Of a DNA stretch of 64,000 bases, positions 1 through 8,919 are shown one piece after another. The translations under genes and the position numbers were made by a program. How positions within the stretch are numbered: the first letter of the stretch is position 1; the number at the start of each line of letters is the position of its first letter. The notes beneath the pieces are model-generated. The model had not been told where the DNA came from. It saw only the letters and a program-made list of their open reading frames with translations, and did not search any database. This DNA is from Tranzscheliella williamsii (lineage: Eukaryota; Basidiomycota; Ustilaginomycetes; Ustilaginales; Ustilaginaceae). Location of the stretch: positions 186,001-250,000 of the forward strand of contig JALBYF010000015.1 in assembly GCA_023212725.1 (NCBI GenBank), in the 5' to 3' direction.

Positions 1-3000
1 CACCGCCGTCTCGCCTTACCCTGGCGCAGCGACCGGCTCGGGAGGAGAAATTCGAGACGAAGGCGCCGTTGGCAGAGGATCCAAGCCCAAGGCTGGCCTC
101 GTCGGTTTCATGACCAGCAATCTGCTTCTCGAAGGCGACGGGCGACAGCCCTGGGAAGAAGACTTTGGTAAACCTGGACATATCTCAAGCGCCTTTGATA
201 TCATGATCGAGGGTCCTTTGGGAAGTTCCGCCTTCAACAATGAGTTTGGCCGACCTGGTCTCAGTGGGTTCTGGAGGACCTGGTCCGAGCGCGTGCCTGT
301 CGAGGGAGGAGCCGATGAAGTGCGAGGCTATCACAAGCCCATCATGCTTGCTGGAGGCCTAGGAAACGTTAGGCCGAAGAACGCTCTCAAATCCCGAATC
401 ACACCGGACGCTGCCATCATCGTTCTTGGCGGTCCTGGCATGCTCATCGGCCTAGGCGGCGGTGCCGCGTCTTCTATGGCTAGCGGGAGCTCTTCCCGAG
501 CCGCTCTAGACTTTGCCTCGGTGCAGCGAGAGAATCCAGAGATGCAGCGACGATGCCAGCAGGTCATCGACGCCTGTACTGCCTTGAGCGATGCGCCTGG
601 TGCTATCGAGGGTACTATCGGCCACGGCAATCCGATCCAGAGCATTCATGACGTGGGAGCCGGTGGACTAAGCAACGCTCTGCCTGAACTGGTCCATGAT
701 GCTGGTCTTGGCGCACGTTTCGAGATCCGAGATGTCCTCGTTGACGATCCCTCCATGAGTCCCATGGAGATCTGGTGCAACGAGTCGCAAGAACGCTATG
801 TCCTTGCTGTCGGTGCCGAGGACCTCCCACGTTTCGAGGCCATCGCCAAGCGCGAGCGGTGCCCCTACTCTATCGTCGGTCGTGCCACTGTCGAACAAGA
901 ACTCGTCGTCACCGATCGACTGCTCAAAGGCACTCCCATCCACCTCCCCATGCCTGTTCTATTCGGCAAACCTCCCAAGATTGCCCGTCAGGCGCAGAGC
1001 AAGCAGCCTCCACGACGCCCGTTCGACACCACGCTGGCTACCTACCTGCCCCAGATAAAGGGAGATCCCGTCAAACTGTTCGCCGAAGCCGTCGACCGCG
1101 TCCTACATCTGCCGACCGTGGCGTCCAAGAGTTTCCTCATCACCATCGGCGATCGAAGCGTCAGCGGTCTCGTGGCTCGAGATCAAATGGTCGGGCCATA
1201 TCAGGTTCCTGTTGCCGATGTCGCCGTCACTCGGACCTCTTACGGCTTCGATGAAAGTGTTGTCGGCGAAGCGGTTGCTTCGGGCGAGCGGACTCCGCTC
1301 GCCTTGCTGAACGCTGCCGCGTCGGGTCGAATGGCCGTTGCGGAGGCGTTGACCAACATTGCTGCCTCTAGCATTCAGAGCTTGGAACGCATCAAGCTTT
1401 CCGCCAACTGGATGTGCGCAGCGGGCCACTCTGACGAAGGCGTTCGTCTCTACGAGGCGGTCCAGGCTGTCGGACTTGACTTATGCCCAAAGCTCGGGCT
1501 TGCCATCCCAGTTGGCAAGGATTCCATGTCGATGAAGATGGCTTGGGAGACCGCGCAAGGCGAGAAGAAGGAGGTCACTGCACCCCTGTCCCTCACTGTG
1601 ACAGCCTTTGGCCCCGTCGATGACATCAACCGAACCTGGACGCCGCAGTTGCGGACCGACATCAGTGAGTCCGTACTCCTCTTTGTGGACTTGGCCGCCG
1701 GAAAGCAGCGCATGGGCGGTTCCTGCGTCGCCCAGGTCTTCAGAGAACTTGGCCACGAAGCGCCCGACGTCGAAAATGCAACCGTACTCAAGGGCTTCTT
1801 CGAAGCCTGTTATACGCTCAAACAGCTGCGTGTACAAAAGCGCGACGAGGGCAGCCTGGTCCTCGCCTACCATGACCGGTCTGATGGCGGGTTGATCACG
1901 ACTATCATGGAGATGTGTTTTGCTGGTCACTGTGGTGCCGAGATCTTCCTGGATGCTCTGGATTCCGACTTTAAGGACCCCATCGCGGCACTTTTCAACG
2001 AGGAGCTGGGTGCCGTTCTTCAGGTCCGGGCTGGCGATGTGAAGGCCGTTTCCGCAGTCCTGACCGCTGCCGGTGTGCCGTCCAACCAGCTCCATGTTGT
2101 CGGCCGCGTCACGCCCCATTCACAAACCATCAACGTGATCGCCCAGTCTCAGTCTTTGATGTCAGCGAGCCGGGCGACATTACAAAAGGCGTGGGCCGAG
2201 ACCTCGTTCCGCATGCAAAACCTCCGGGACAACCCCGAGACCGCCGCTTCCGAGTACGCCCTCATCACAGACGAAGAGAGCTCTGCTGCTGCTCTCAAGT
2301 ACGATCTCAAGTACAACCCCAGGGACGACATTCTTGGAACCGCCGTTCTCGGCGAGGCGCTCGACAGCCGGCCCAAAGTAGCAATCTTGAGGGAACAGGG
2401 TGTTAACGGGCAAATCGAGATGGCTTGGGCTTTCACCCGGGCCGGCTTCTGCGCGGTGGATGTGCACATGTCGGATTTGGTGGAAGGCCGCATCACTCTG
2501 GACCGCTTTGTCGGTCTCGCAGCGTGTGGAGGCTTCTCGTTCGGCGACGTTCTGGGTGCTGGCAGCGGCTGGGCCAAGTCGATCTTGCTCAATCCGAGCG
2601 TGAAAGAGCAGTTCGTCCAGTTCTTCCAGAAGCGCACCGACACGTTTGCGCTGGGTGTGTGCAATGGATGCCAGCTCTTCTCGCAGCTCGGCGTGGCGGG
2701 GCTGATCCCCGAGGCGGAACATTGGCCGCTCTTCAAGGCGAACGAGTCGGGCCGGTTCGAAGCCCGCCTGTCTACGGTTGAGATCACGCAGGATGCAGCC
2801 AAGTCGATTTTCCTCGCCGACATGGCGGGCTCTGTGTTGCCTGCGGTCATCGCGCATGGCGAAGGCCGAGCGGCGTTCCGCCAGCCCGGCGATCTGGAGC
2901 ACTGCCAGAAGGCCGGCCAGGTGGCAATGAAGTACGTCGACCAGCGTTACCCCATCAACCCGAACGGCAGCCCGGAAGGCATCACCGCTCTCACCGCTGC

Positions 3001-3169
3001 GGGCGGCAGAGTGCTCGCCCTCATGCCGCATCCCGAGCGCGGCGTCGCCCTCTCGAGCATGAGCTGGGCCCCCACCGCCGCCTACTCGGTCCAGAACGGA
3101 TGGAAGGGCAAGGGGCCCTGGTTCCGCATGTTTGAGAACGCCAGGAAATGGGTCGATTCACACAACTAG
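1..3169 (+). CDS. ADE6: Phosphoribosylformylglycinamidine synthase (5' partial)
   Basis: Fourth step of de novo purine synthesis: ATP- and glutamine-dependent conversion of FGAR to FGAM in the cytosol. The reading frame is open from base 2, ahead of the first internal ATG at 110, and its first residues (TAVSPYPGAATGSGGEIRDE) are the conserved PurL stretch normally found about 300 residues into the protein. The gene therefore starts outside the window and about 1,055 of roughly 1,350 residues are seen. Next come the AIRS-like synthase halves (glycine-rich GGAASSMASG; GKDSMSMKM). The C-terminal glutaminase domain has its nucleophile in GVCNGCQLF (Cys codon at 2660-2662) and an MPHPERG segment near the end, carrying the His and Glu expected for a class I amidotransferase. 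No intron or frameshift is visible. The stop lies 209 bp from the stop of the convergent phosducin gene. Identity is very secure. Confidence 0.96.
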   Translation, partial: TAVSPYPGAATGSGGEIRDEGAVGRGSKPKAGLVGFMTSNLLLEGDGRQPWEEDFGKPGHISSAFDIMIEGPLGSSAFNNEFGRPGLSGFWRTWSERVPVEGGADEVRGYHKPIMLAGGLGNVRPKNALKSRITPDAAIIVLGGPGMLIGLGGGAASSMASGSSSRAALDFASVQRENPEMQRRCQQVIDACTALSDAPGAIEGTIGHGNPIQSIHDVGAGGLSNALPELVHDAGLGARFEIRDVLVDDPSMSPMEIWCNESQERYVLAVGAEDLPRFEAIAKRERCPYSIVGRATVEQELVVTDRLLKGTPIHLPMPVLFGKPPKIARQAQSKQPPRRPFDTTLATYLPQIKGDPVKLFAEAVDRVLHLPTVASKSFLITIGDRSVSGLVARDQMVGPYQVPVADVAVTRTSYGFDESVVGEAVASGERTPLALLNAAASGRMAVAEALTNIAASSIQSLERIKLSANWMCAAGHSDEGVRLYEAVQAVGLDLCPKLGLAIPVGKDSMSMKMAWETAQGEKKEVTAPLSLTVTAFGPVDDINRTWTPQLRTDISESVLLFVDLAAGKQRMGGSCVAQVFRELGHEAPDVENATVLKGFFEACYTLKQLRVQKRDEGSLVLAYHDRSDGGLITTIMEMCFAGHCGAEIFLDALDSDFKDPIAALFNEELGAVLQVRAGDVKAVSAVLTAAGVPSNQLHVVGRVTPHSQTINVIAQSQSLMSASRATLQKAWAETSFRMQNLRDNPETAASEYALITDEESSAAALKYDLKYNPRDDILGTAVLGEALDSRPKVAILREQGVNGQIEMAWAFTRAGFCAVDVHMSDLVEGRITLDRFVGLAACGGFSFGDVLGAGSGWAKSILLNPSVKEQFVQFFQKRTDTFALGVCNGCQLFSQLGVAGLIPEAEHWPLFKANESGRFEARLSTVEITQDAAKSIFLADMAGSVLPAVIAHGEGRAAFRQPGDLEHCQKAGQVAMKYVDQRYPINPNGSPEGITALTAAGGRVLALMPHPERGVALSSMSWAPTAAYSVQNGWKGKGPWFRMFENARKWVDSHN

Positions 3170-3378
3170 CGCTTCGGTAACCCGCCGTGGACGGAAGCCG
3201 TCGCGCCGACTGATTGTATATACTTTTCATCATTTTTACGATACAAGGATTGCAGCCTAAATGTCTGCTGCAGAAAGCATGCACGAGACGAGGCGCTGCC
3301 TCGGGCCATAGACACAGCAGCAGGCTCAAGGAGGCAGTGCGATGCAGGCGGCGGACGGGTGCAGCGCGGCGATGCGCG

Positions 3379-4626
3379 TCAATCATCATCGTCACTGTGT
3401 CGAGCGGCGGCCGATGTCGCCGGTAGGTTGTATGTTTGTCTGCTGGCCAGCTTGCCGTCGGCGGGGATGAGGGCACGGTACCTGTCCAGGATGTCGCGCA
3501 CGGCGTGCTCCTCGCCGCGGCGCCAGTCCTGGTCGAGGTCGATCCGGACCAAGTTGGCGACCAGCGTCCCGGCGCGGTAGACCAGCACCGTGGGGAGCAC
3601 TTCGAGCGTCTCTGGGTCGAATTCGTCATACTCGTCGTCTTGGTCGTCTTGCTCGTCGTCCTGCGCGCCCGCACGCTCGACGTTGCTTCCCAGGCGCGCC
3701 GACAAGCTGCTTTTGCCAAAGCTGATCGCAGCCGCTTGCACCTGCAAGAACTTGGTCCTTGGGTAGAGCCGCGCGAGCGAGCTCAACGAGTGTGTCAGCG
3801 TGTTGCACTCCGCAACCGCCTTGGAGTAGATGTGGATGACGATGGGGACCCTTGGATCTTCGTTGTCGATCGCCGAGACGTAGCCTCTCTCGTCGACCTC
3901 ACGCAGGTGTCCGAACCACCGGTCTGCCTGACTACCGTGAATGGATAACCTCGCAGCCGCCGCTGACCGGTCAGGCTGTGCCTCTCCCGAGATCATGGCT
4001 TGGCTCCGGGCTGCATTGAAGGACTTGAGCTCGGCGATGCGCATCTCTCTCCTCTTCTCCTTGGCACGTAGGTCCGCTATGGCTTCTTTGCTGACACCGC
4101 CGCTGCGCTCCTGGTCCTCATCATCACTGTCCATATTCTCGCGCCGGATCTGCTGCTCGAGCTCGCGCCTTTCCCGGGCCTGTTGTTGCGACCATGTTTC
4201 CGACGAGAGTGCTAGGCCTTCCATGCGTTTGTTCGTCGCGTGTACGGCAGCGGACCGCGCCACGCTTTGCTGTTGAGCCTGCATCTGCCGGTCGCGGATG
4301 ACCCCCTTGGGCCCGGTGTGCGTCGCCCCCGCCCCGCCGCGCGCCGCCGTCTTGGAGGCCAGAAGTCCCTTGGTCCCGCCACCAGCTCTATTGGCGGCAG
4401 GCCGCTCCGAGGATGGACCTTGCCCGACCTCATCATGCTCGTCATTGTCATACAGCCCGTCGTCGCCATCGTCTCCCGCCACAGAAAGGTCGGAGCCCAG
4501 CTCATCATCGGTGTTCACCGGCGAGCGCTCTGTCGAGCCTCTCCGGTCCTCGCGGTAGGATGGCGTGGGGTGTGCATCGACGCCATGCAAAATAGCCTGC
4601 TCGACAGCGGCGCCACCACTGGACAT
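3379..4626 (-). CDS. Phosducin-like protein
   Basis: A 415-aa intronless protein of the phosducin/PhLP family. These are thioredoxin-fold co-chaperones that help CCT fold G-protein beta subunits and bind G beta-gamma. Residues 104-110 read TGPKGVI, the family's N-terminal signature. A charged helical stretch follows (EAIADLRAKEKRREMRIAEL), then the thioredoxin-like domain (VPIVIHIYSKAVAECNTLTH, LYPRTKFLQV, LPTVLVYRAG, and ILDRYRALI near the end). An acidic insert of D/E repeats (DDEQDDQDDEYDEFDPE) interrupts the thioredoxin domain. The N-terminal 100 residues are low-complexity and acidic. Start is the ATG at 4624-4626; no earlier in-frame ATG extends conserved sequence. It is convergent with ADE6. 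In fungi this family (for example Bdm-1) supports G beta stability and so mating and virulence signalling; that role here is inferred from the family. Confidence 0.85.
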   Translation of the reverse strand: MSSGGAAVEQAILHGVDAHPTPSYREDRRGSTERSPVNTDDELGSDLSVAGDDGDDGLYDNDEHDEVGQGPSSERPAANRAGGGTKGLLASKTAARGGAGATHTGPKGVIRDRQMQAQQQSVARSAAVHATNKRMEGLALSSETWSQQQARERRELEQQIRRENMDSDDEDQERSGGVSKEAIADLRAKEKRREMRIAELKSFNAARSQAMISGEAQPDRSAAAARLSIHGSQADRWFGHLREVDERGYVSAIDNEDPRVPIVIHIYSKAVAECNTLTHSLSSLARLYPRTKFLQVQAAAISFGKSSLSARLGSNVERAGAQDDEQDDQDDEYDEFDPETLEVLPTVLVYRAGTLVANLVRIDLDQDWRRGEEHAVRDILDRYRALIPADGKLASRQTYNLPATSAAARHSDDDD

Positions 4627-5339
4627 GCTGGTCGAAGGCCGAAAGCAGGAAAGCTGCTCCGCACTTCTATGGTTTGCTCCCTGTTTCGGAGACAGATGTC
4701 AGGGAGCAGAGATGGCACAGGTCTTCAATCGCAAGTATACTGCAAAAGGAGAAGAGGCTCGCACGGATCTACCAAACAATCATGAATTCAATTCTGTGAT
4801 TCCGGACCGGAACATGCATGCGTGTCACTTTGCAACCGCTCCATTTAACGGTGCACATCTGTATATATCCCTGGAAGGGCAATCCTTGACAGATTCACAT
4901 TGATGGCTTGTCTGCTCCTAGTGCACATACGGTCTTTGTTATATGGACTTTTACTATTTTCTTTCTATGGTACAAATGATGCGGATGGTGTATGTACTGG
5001 GGGGATGCTAACTGGGAACGGAGAGATGCAGGTCATGTCAAGCTTTGGGCGGGAAGGCGGGCCGCAGACGGATTCGATCTGTCTGCTGACGAAAAGGAGA
5101 GGTGAGCCTGGATACCGGCACATGTCGGTGCTATGAAGTTCTCTCTACCGAAATGGCCAGACGAGAAGAGCCATCTTCGGACAGGGCCCATAATGCTGTC
5201 CGCAGAGCGGAAAAGTAAGCACCGGATAGGAGAAGCGATGAGGCATGACAGCGATCCTTGTCGTGTAGTGGATTGTTTTTGGTTTGGGCCGATTTTTTGC
5301 AGAGTCAACAGTGCGAGCGGTGTCGAAGGGGGTGCTTCA
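4627..5339. other. Intergenic region between PLP and TOA1
   Basis: About 710 bp holding the upstream region of the phosducin gene and the downstream region of TOA1 (both minus strand). I see no conserved ORF, tRNA or clear repeat. A TATATA-like string lies near 4862-4868, on the TOA1 side, and I do not assign it to a promoter. Confidence 0.5.
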
Positions 5340-6148
5340 TCACCACTCAAATTCACCGTTGCACTTGGCAAAAAGGTAGTCGCGACCGTCAATGGAAGCG
5401 ACGCCGTCCTTCAGCACGCACTTCCATTTGTTCTTGACTCTCTGCACCTTGTCGTACAGGCAAAGTACCATGTCGTCGTTGTCTCCATCAGCGCCCCCGT
5501 CAGCGTCTTCGTCATCCGAGTCATCTAGATCGCTGCCGATTTCGTCGTCATCGCTGATCCGCTTTCGCTTCTCCCCTGTCAAGGCGTCAGCCTCTTCCTC
5601 TTTTCTCGTTCCCTCACGTTCTGCCTTGTTGTCATTGCCATCCACAGCAGTCGTTACGTCGGTGGATGCTTCGCCACGGGCTACCTTGGCCTTATGCTGA
5701 CCGTTGCGATCATCCTGGCTCTTTTGGTCATTGTCACCGTTCACATTTTCCTGCTTGACCTCTGACTTCGGCTCTTGCTTTTTTGCGGAACGCGATTTAG
5801 GCGGAGGCAGTGCTGGAGCACCTTCGAATTCCGCCACTTGAGTGCCTACAATCTTAGCTTCCCAAGACTATGCAGTCAAGTAAATAGCCGAGGCAAAGCG
5901 TCAGTAGGACTAACCGAGAGGATCCTCCAATACCTCAAGATAGGGGAAAGACCTACCCTTTGTAACTCCTCAAGCACTTCCTTTTCGATGCCCATGTCCT
6001 CAAAGTCTTGCCGAACATTGTTGATCACATCATCGATGATGCCGCGATATACTTGGGACTGTGGATGACCATGGACGAGTTAGTGAGCGGTGATGAACGA
6101 TTTCATTTCGGCGTCGGAACGCTCACTTACAACCACCTTGTTGCTCAT
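5340..6148 (-). CDS. TOA1: Transcription initiation factor IIA large subunit
   Basis: Large (alpha/beta) subunit of TFIIA, which stabilises TBP on the TATA box in RNA polymerase II pre-initiation complexes. Three coding exons: 6131-6148 (MSNKVV, 18 nt), 5957-6058 and 5340-5867, with introns of 72 and 89 nt (donors GTAAGT and GTAGGT; acceptors ACAG and ATAG), giving 215 aa. The joined N-terminus (SQVYRGIIDDVINNVRQDFE, then LQRSWEAKIVGTQVAEF across the second junction) is the four-helix-bundle domain. The C-terminus (MVLCLYDKVQRVKNKWKCVL, ending GEFEW) is the beta-barrel domain. Between them is a K/E/D-rich linker with an acidic run (DLDDSDDEDADGG), as is usual for TFIIA. At about 215 aa it is shorter than the yeast (286 aa) and human (376 aa) proteins, with the linker reduced. 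Both conserved ends are intact, so identity is secure; the 18-nt first exon rests on conservation and splice consensus. Confidence 0.93.
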
Positions 6149-7173
6149 CTTTCTGCAGTGTGCTGGGCGGAGTAAACTCCCCGTCACCCAAGCGTATATA
6201 CGTTGTAAGAACGACTTCACTGAGAGTCTCGCAATGATCGCAGGCCACACAGACAACGTAAGCGCAGAGAACGGCTAGCAGAGTGGGACACGTTAGGCGG
6301 TGCGTTTTTGCCTGCGCTTGTTGCCAGAGATGAGGTGCTTAGCAGCAGAGTAGCTGGACGCTCGAGTCTAGTCCTCGTAGCAAGATGATCAAACAACAAC
6401 GGCCAGGCTGTCCATCATCAATTCAAACTGACTTAACCGTCGTCAAATAGCACAAGGTAGAGCTTGTGGTCTGAGATGGCAAATGTTCGTCGAGTCGGAT
6501 CACTGGCAGAAGAGCCCGCGGAGAGAGGAGTGGATGGTGGTTAAAAGCGTAGATGCTTATATACTGCCCTGTAGATGAGAGATTGCGCGAACTCAGCCAC
6601 CCGATCCCAAGACCGTATTTCAGTATCCCGTACGGGTAACCGATCACCTTATATCGGCTCGTACACGTCGCGTCGCGAAACGCTAATCTACTATAACGGC
6701 GCTTGAATTCGTAAGAAGGTAATTGAGCTTTGGAATACGAGCCAGCTTATAAACCTTACGGCGCGGCTCTCGGTTTGTATTCTGTTGGGTCGGACGAGAG
6801 ATGCGCCAAAGTCAAAATGTTGAATGGGGAAATGGCGTGAATTTATGGACGCTCGTGGGTGGAGTTGGGTGGTTGGGTGGCTTTTGGCTTGGATTGAAGC
6901 TTCCAGATTGCGTCCGACCTCGCACTGGGCATCCTCAGCGGTACATCTGCGGATGCGGCAGCTGTAACGGCAATTCCCAGGGTCTCTGCCGCTCCTGACT
7001 TGGCGTTTGACTTCCATCGTCATCCCGGTACCGCACTCATCAGCTTCAACACAACATTACAGGTATCCGCGGCATCTGCCTGTGCACAAGCCCCACCTTG
7101 ACCGCATCTTCCTACGTCAATTCTACACCCTCCCGCTCGTGATCTATCCTCTCCGCCCCATCCGCTACGCAAG
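6149..7173. other. Divergent intergenic region, TOA1 / PWWP gene
   Basis: About 1 kb between two divergently transcribed genes (TOA1 on minus, PWWP gene on plus), so it should hold both promoters. The part near 7030-7170 is CT-rich (for example CTCCCGCTCGTGATC, CTCTCCGCCCCATCC), as in other leaders of this window. Only short ORFs without recognisable similarity are present. No RNA gene was found. Confidence 0.5.
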
Positions 7174-8361
7174 ATGTCTGGCGCTGAGAAAAAGTCCAAG
7201 GAATCGCAACTCGGCTCACAGAAGTTCAACGTGAACGATGTCGTACTGGCCAAGATCCGCGGATTCCCTGCCTGGCCAGGCATCGTCATGGACGACGCCA
7301 ATGTGCCTTCGGCGGTCCTTAGCGAAAGACCCGCTATCAAGCATCGCGACCTCTACACCATACGATTCTTCCCTGCGGCCGATTAGTGAGTAGATGATCC
7401 TTTCCAGCTGCATTGGTATCTCCCCTCTCTCTCGCGTCTCCTCCTTTGCAGACCTCGAGGAGCTGACCTCGCTCTCGACTTCCTTATCGCCTTGTTTAGT
7501 CACTGGGCTTTCTCCAAAGATCTCGACCTCTTGTCCGAGGAGAAGATCGACCAGTTTCTGTCCAATCCCAGTCGGAAGAAGGGTGACCTTCGGCAGGCAT
7601 ACGAGATTGCCAAGGACCCAACGTCGTGGAACGAAGAGCAGAACGAGATCGTGAGGAATTACGAGAAATCTCTCCAGGAAGCCGCTGAGGAGGAGGAAGA
7701 GAACCAGGATCAGCTGGAAGAGGAAAACGGAGCGGATGAGGATGATGAAGAGGGCTCCAATAAGAAGAGAAAGCGGGCGTCCGAGAGCGGAAAGGTACGA
7801 GAAAGTGCCGACAAGAGGAAGAAGAGCAAGGTAGCCGACGCAGCCAAATCCAAGCCGTCAGAAAAGCCAAGCAGCAAGGGACAGCCAATCAACGGGGAAG
7901 ACAAGTCCGACGAATCGCTCGACCCTGAAACGAGGAAGGTGAAGGAGTGGCGTCATAAGATCCAGAAATCCTTCTTGGGTAAAGAAGGCGTGATACATGC
8001 CGACGAGATGCCTGCCGCCGACAGTACCTTCAAGACGGTAGAAGAGTTTGAGGGAATGACGCCGGAGCAACTCCGAACGACAAAGATCGGCAAAGTGATG
8101 AAGCGTGTCATGCAGCTCGCGTCGATTCCGCGCGATGACGAGTTTCACTTCAAGGAGCGAGCAGAGAAGCTGTGCGCAAAGTGGGGTGCCATCATGTCAG
8201 CAGGCGAACCATCCGCGAAAGAGGCTAGCGAGCCGGCGGAGGGTGGCAGCGAGCCTCCTAAGCAGAACGGCACCTCGGCCGCAAAGAATGAAACAGACGA
8301 GCCCAATGTCGATCCGGATGCCTCGATCAACTCTGTCGACGCAAAACCATCCGAATCCTGA
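7174..8361 (+). CDS. PWWP-domain chromatin protein (LEDGF/HDGF-like)
   Basis: Two exons, 7174-7385 and 7500-8361, joined through a 114-nt intron (GTGAGT...TTTAG) within codon Y71, giving 357 aa. The intron sits inside the PWWP domain: residues about 19-85 read NVNDVVLAKIRGFPAWPGIV, then RFFPAADYHWAFSKDL. PWWP domains bind methylated histone H3 (H3K36me) with DNA. The middle is a highly charged K/E-rich linker with nuclear-localisation-like strings (NKKRKRASES, DKRKKSK). Residues about 240-330 form a helical region (KVKEWRHKIQKSFLG; LRTTKIGKVMKRVMQL; FKERAEKLCAKW) that resembles the LEDGF integrase-binding/TFIIS N-terminal fold. I infer a chromatin adaptor that recruits partners to transcribed genes. 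The PWWP call is strong; the second domain is by eye only. Confidence 0.85.
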
Positions 8362-8919
8362 TGCGGGTAACCCTCACATGACCTGGCTAGCGGTGGATTC
8401 CGTTGACGGCGGACGTTCAACATTGTACTTTTGCTTCTACTCTGGACTGCTCTGCTAAGGCCGGCTCCCAACCACTTTAGCTATCGGCCAGCGTTTTCCT
8501 TGGACCACATGTCCTCGTCCGCTTCTCTTTTCTATATCTTCCCGAGCTTTCTCGCCCGACATGTAGCAACAGCCTCCGTCTCTGTACCTCGCGCTATCTC
8601 GCCTCCAACTATTTCGTTAACTCGATCGACATGTTTATCAAGCGAGAGTCCGCCTGGCACCTGCGGCACTTGAACAGTTCTGCGGCCTCGATTGGACCTC
8701 TCAACTCCTACTCGTACGAAGTAGACCTGTGGCGTATTGACCGAACTCGATTCTCAAATTGCATTGCTGGCGCTGAAGGGTATATCTGTTGCAAAGAGGG
8801 GCTGAGACTGCTGTCCATTGAGGCTGGACTGGAGAGTGGTCGTGAGATGGGCTGGGGCGTAGTGGTAGCAATGAAGCTGAAGATGGTGACGCATGGCGAT
8901 GGCGGAGACAGGGTGCGCA
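8362..8919. other. Intergenic region between convergent genes
   Basis: About 560 bp between the stops of the PWWP gene (plus) and the Mmc1-like gene (minus). It should contain both 3' UTRs. The short ORFs here have no recognisable similarity and no repeat or RNA gene is apparent. Confidence 0.45.

Noticed and set aside
1481..3031. Long minus-strand ORFs (212, 233 and 283 aa) across the ADE6 gene
   Set aside because: They are antisense shadows of a highly conserved coding frame with biased codon use; their translations show no domain.
4240..4785. 181-aa plus-strand ORF opposite the phosducin-like gene
   Set aside because: Antisense shadow of a conserved gene; no domain in its translation.
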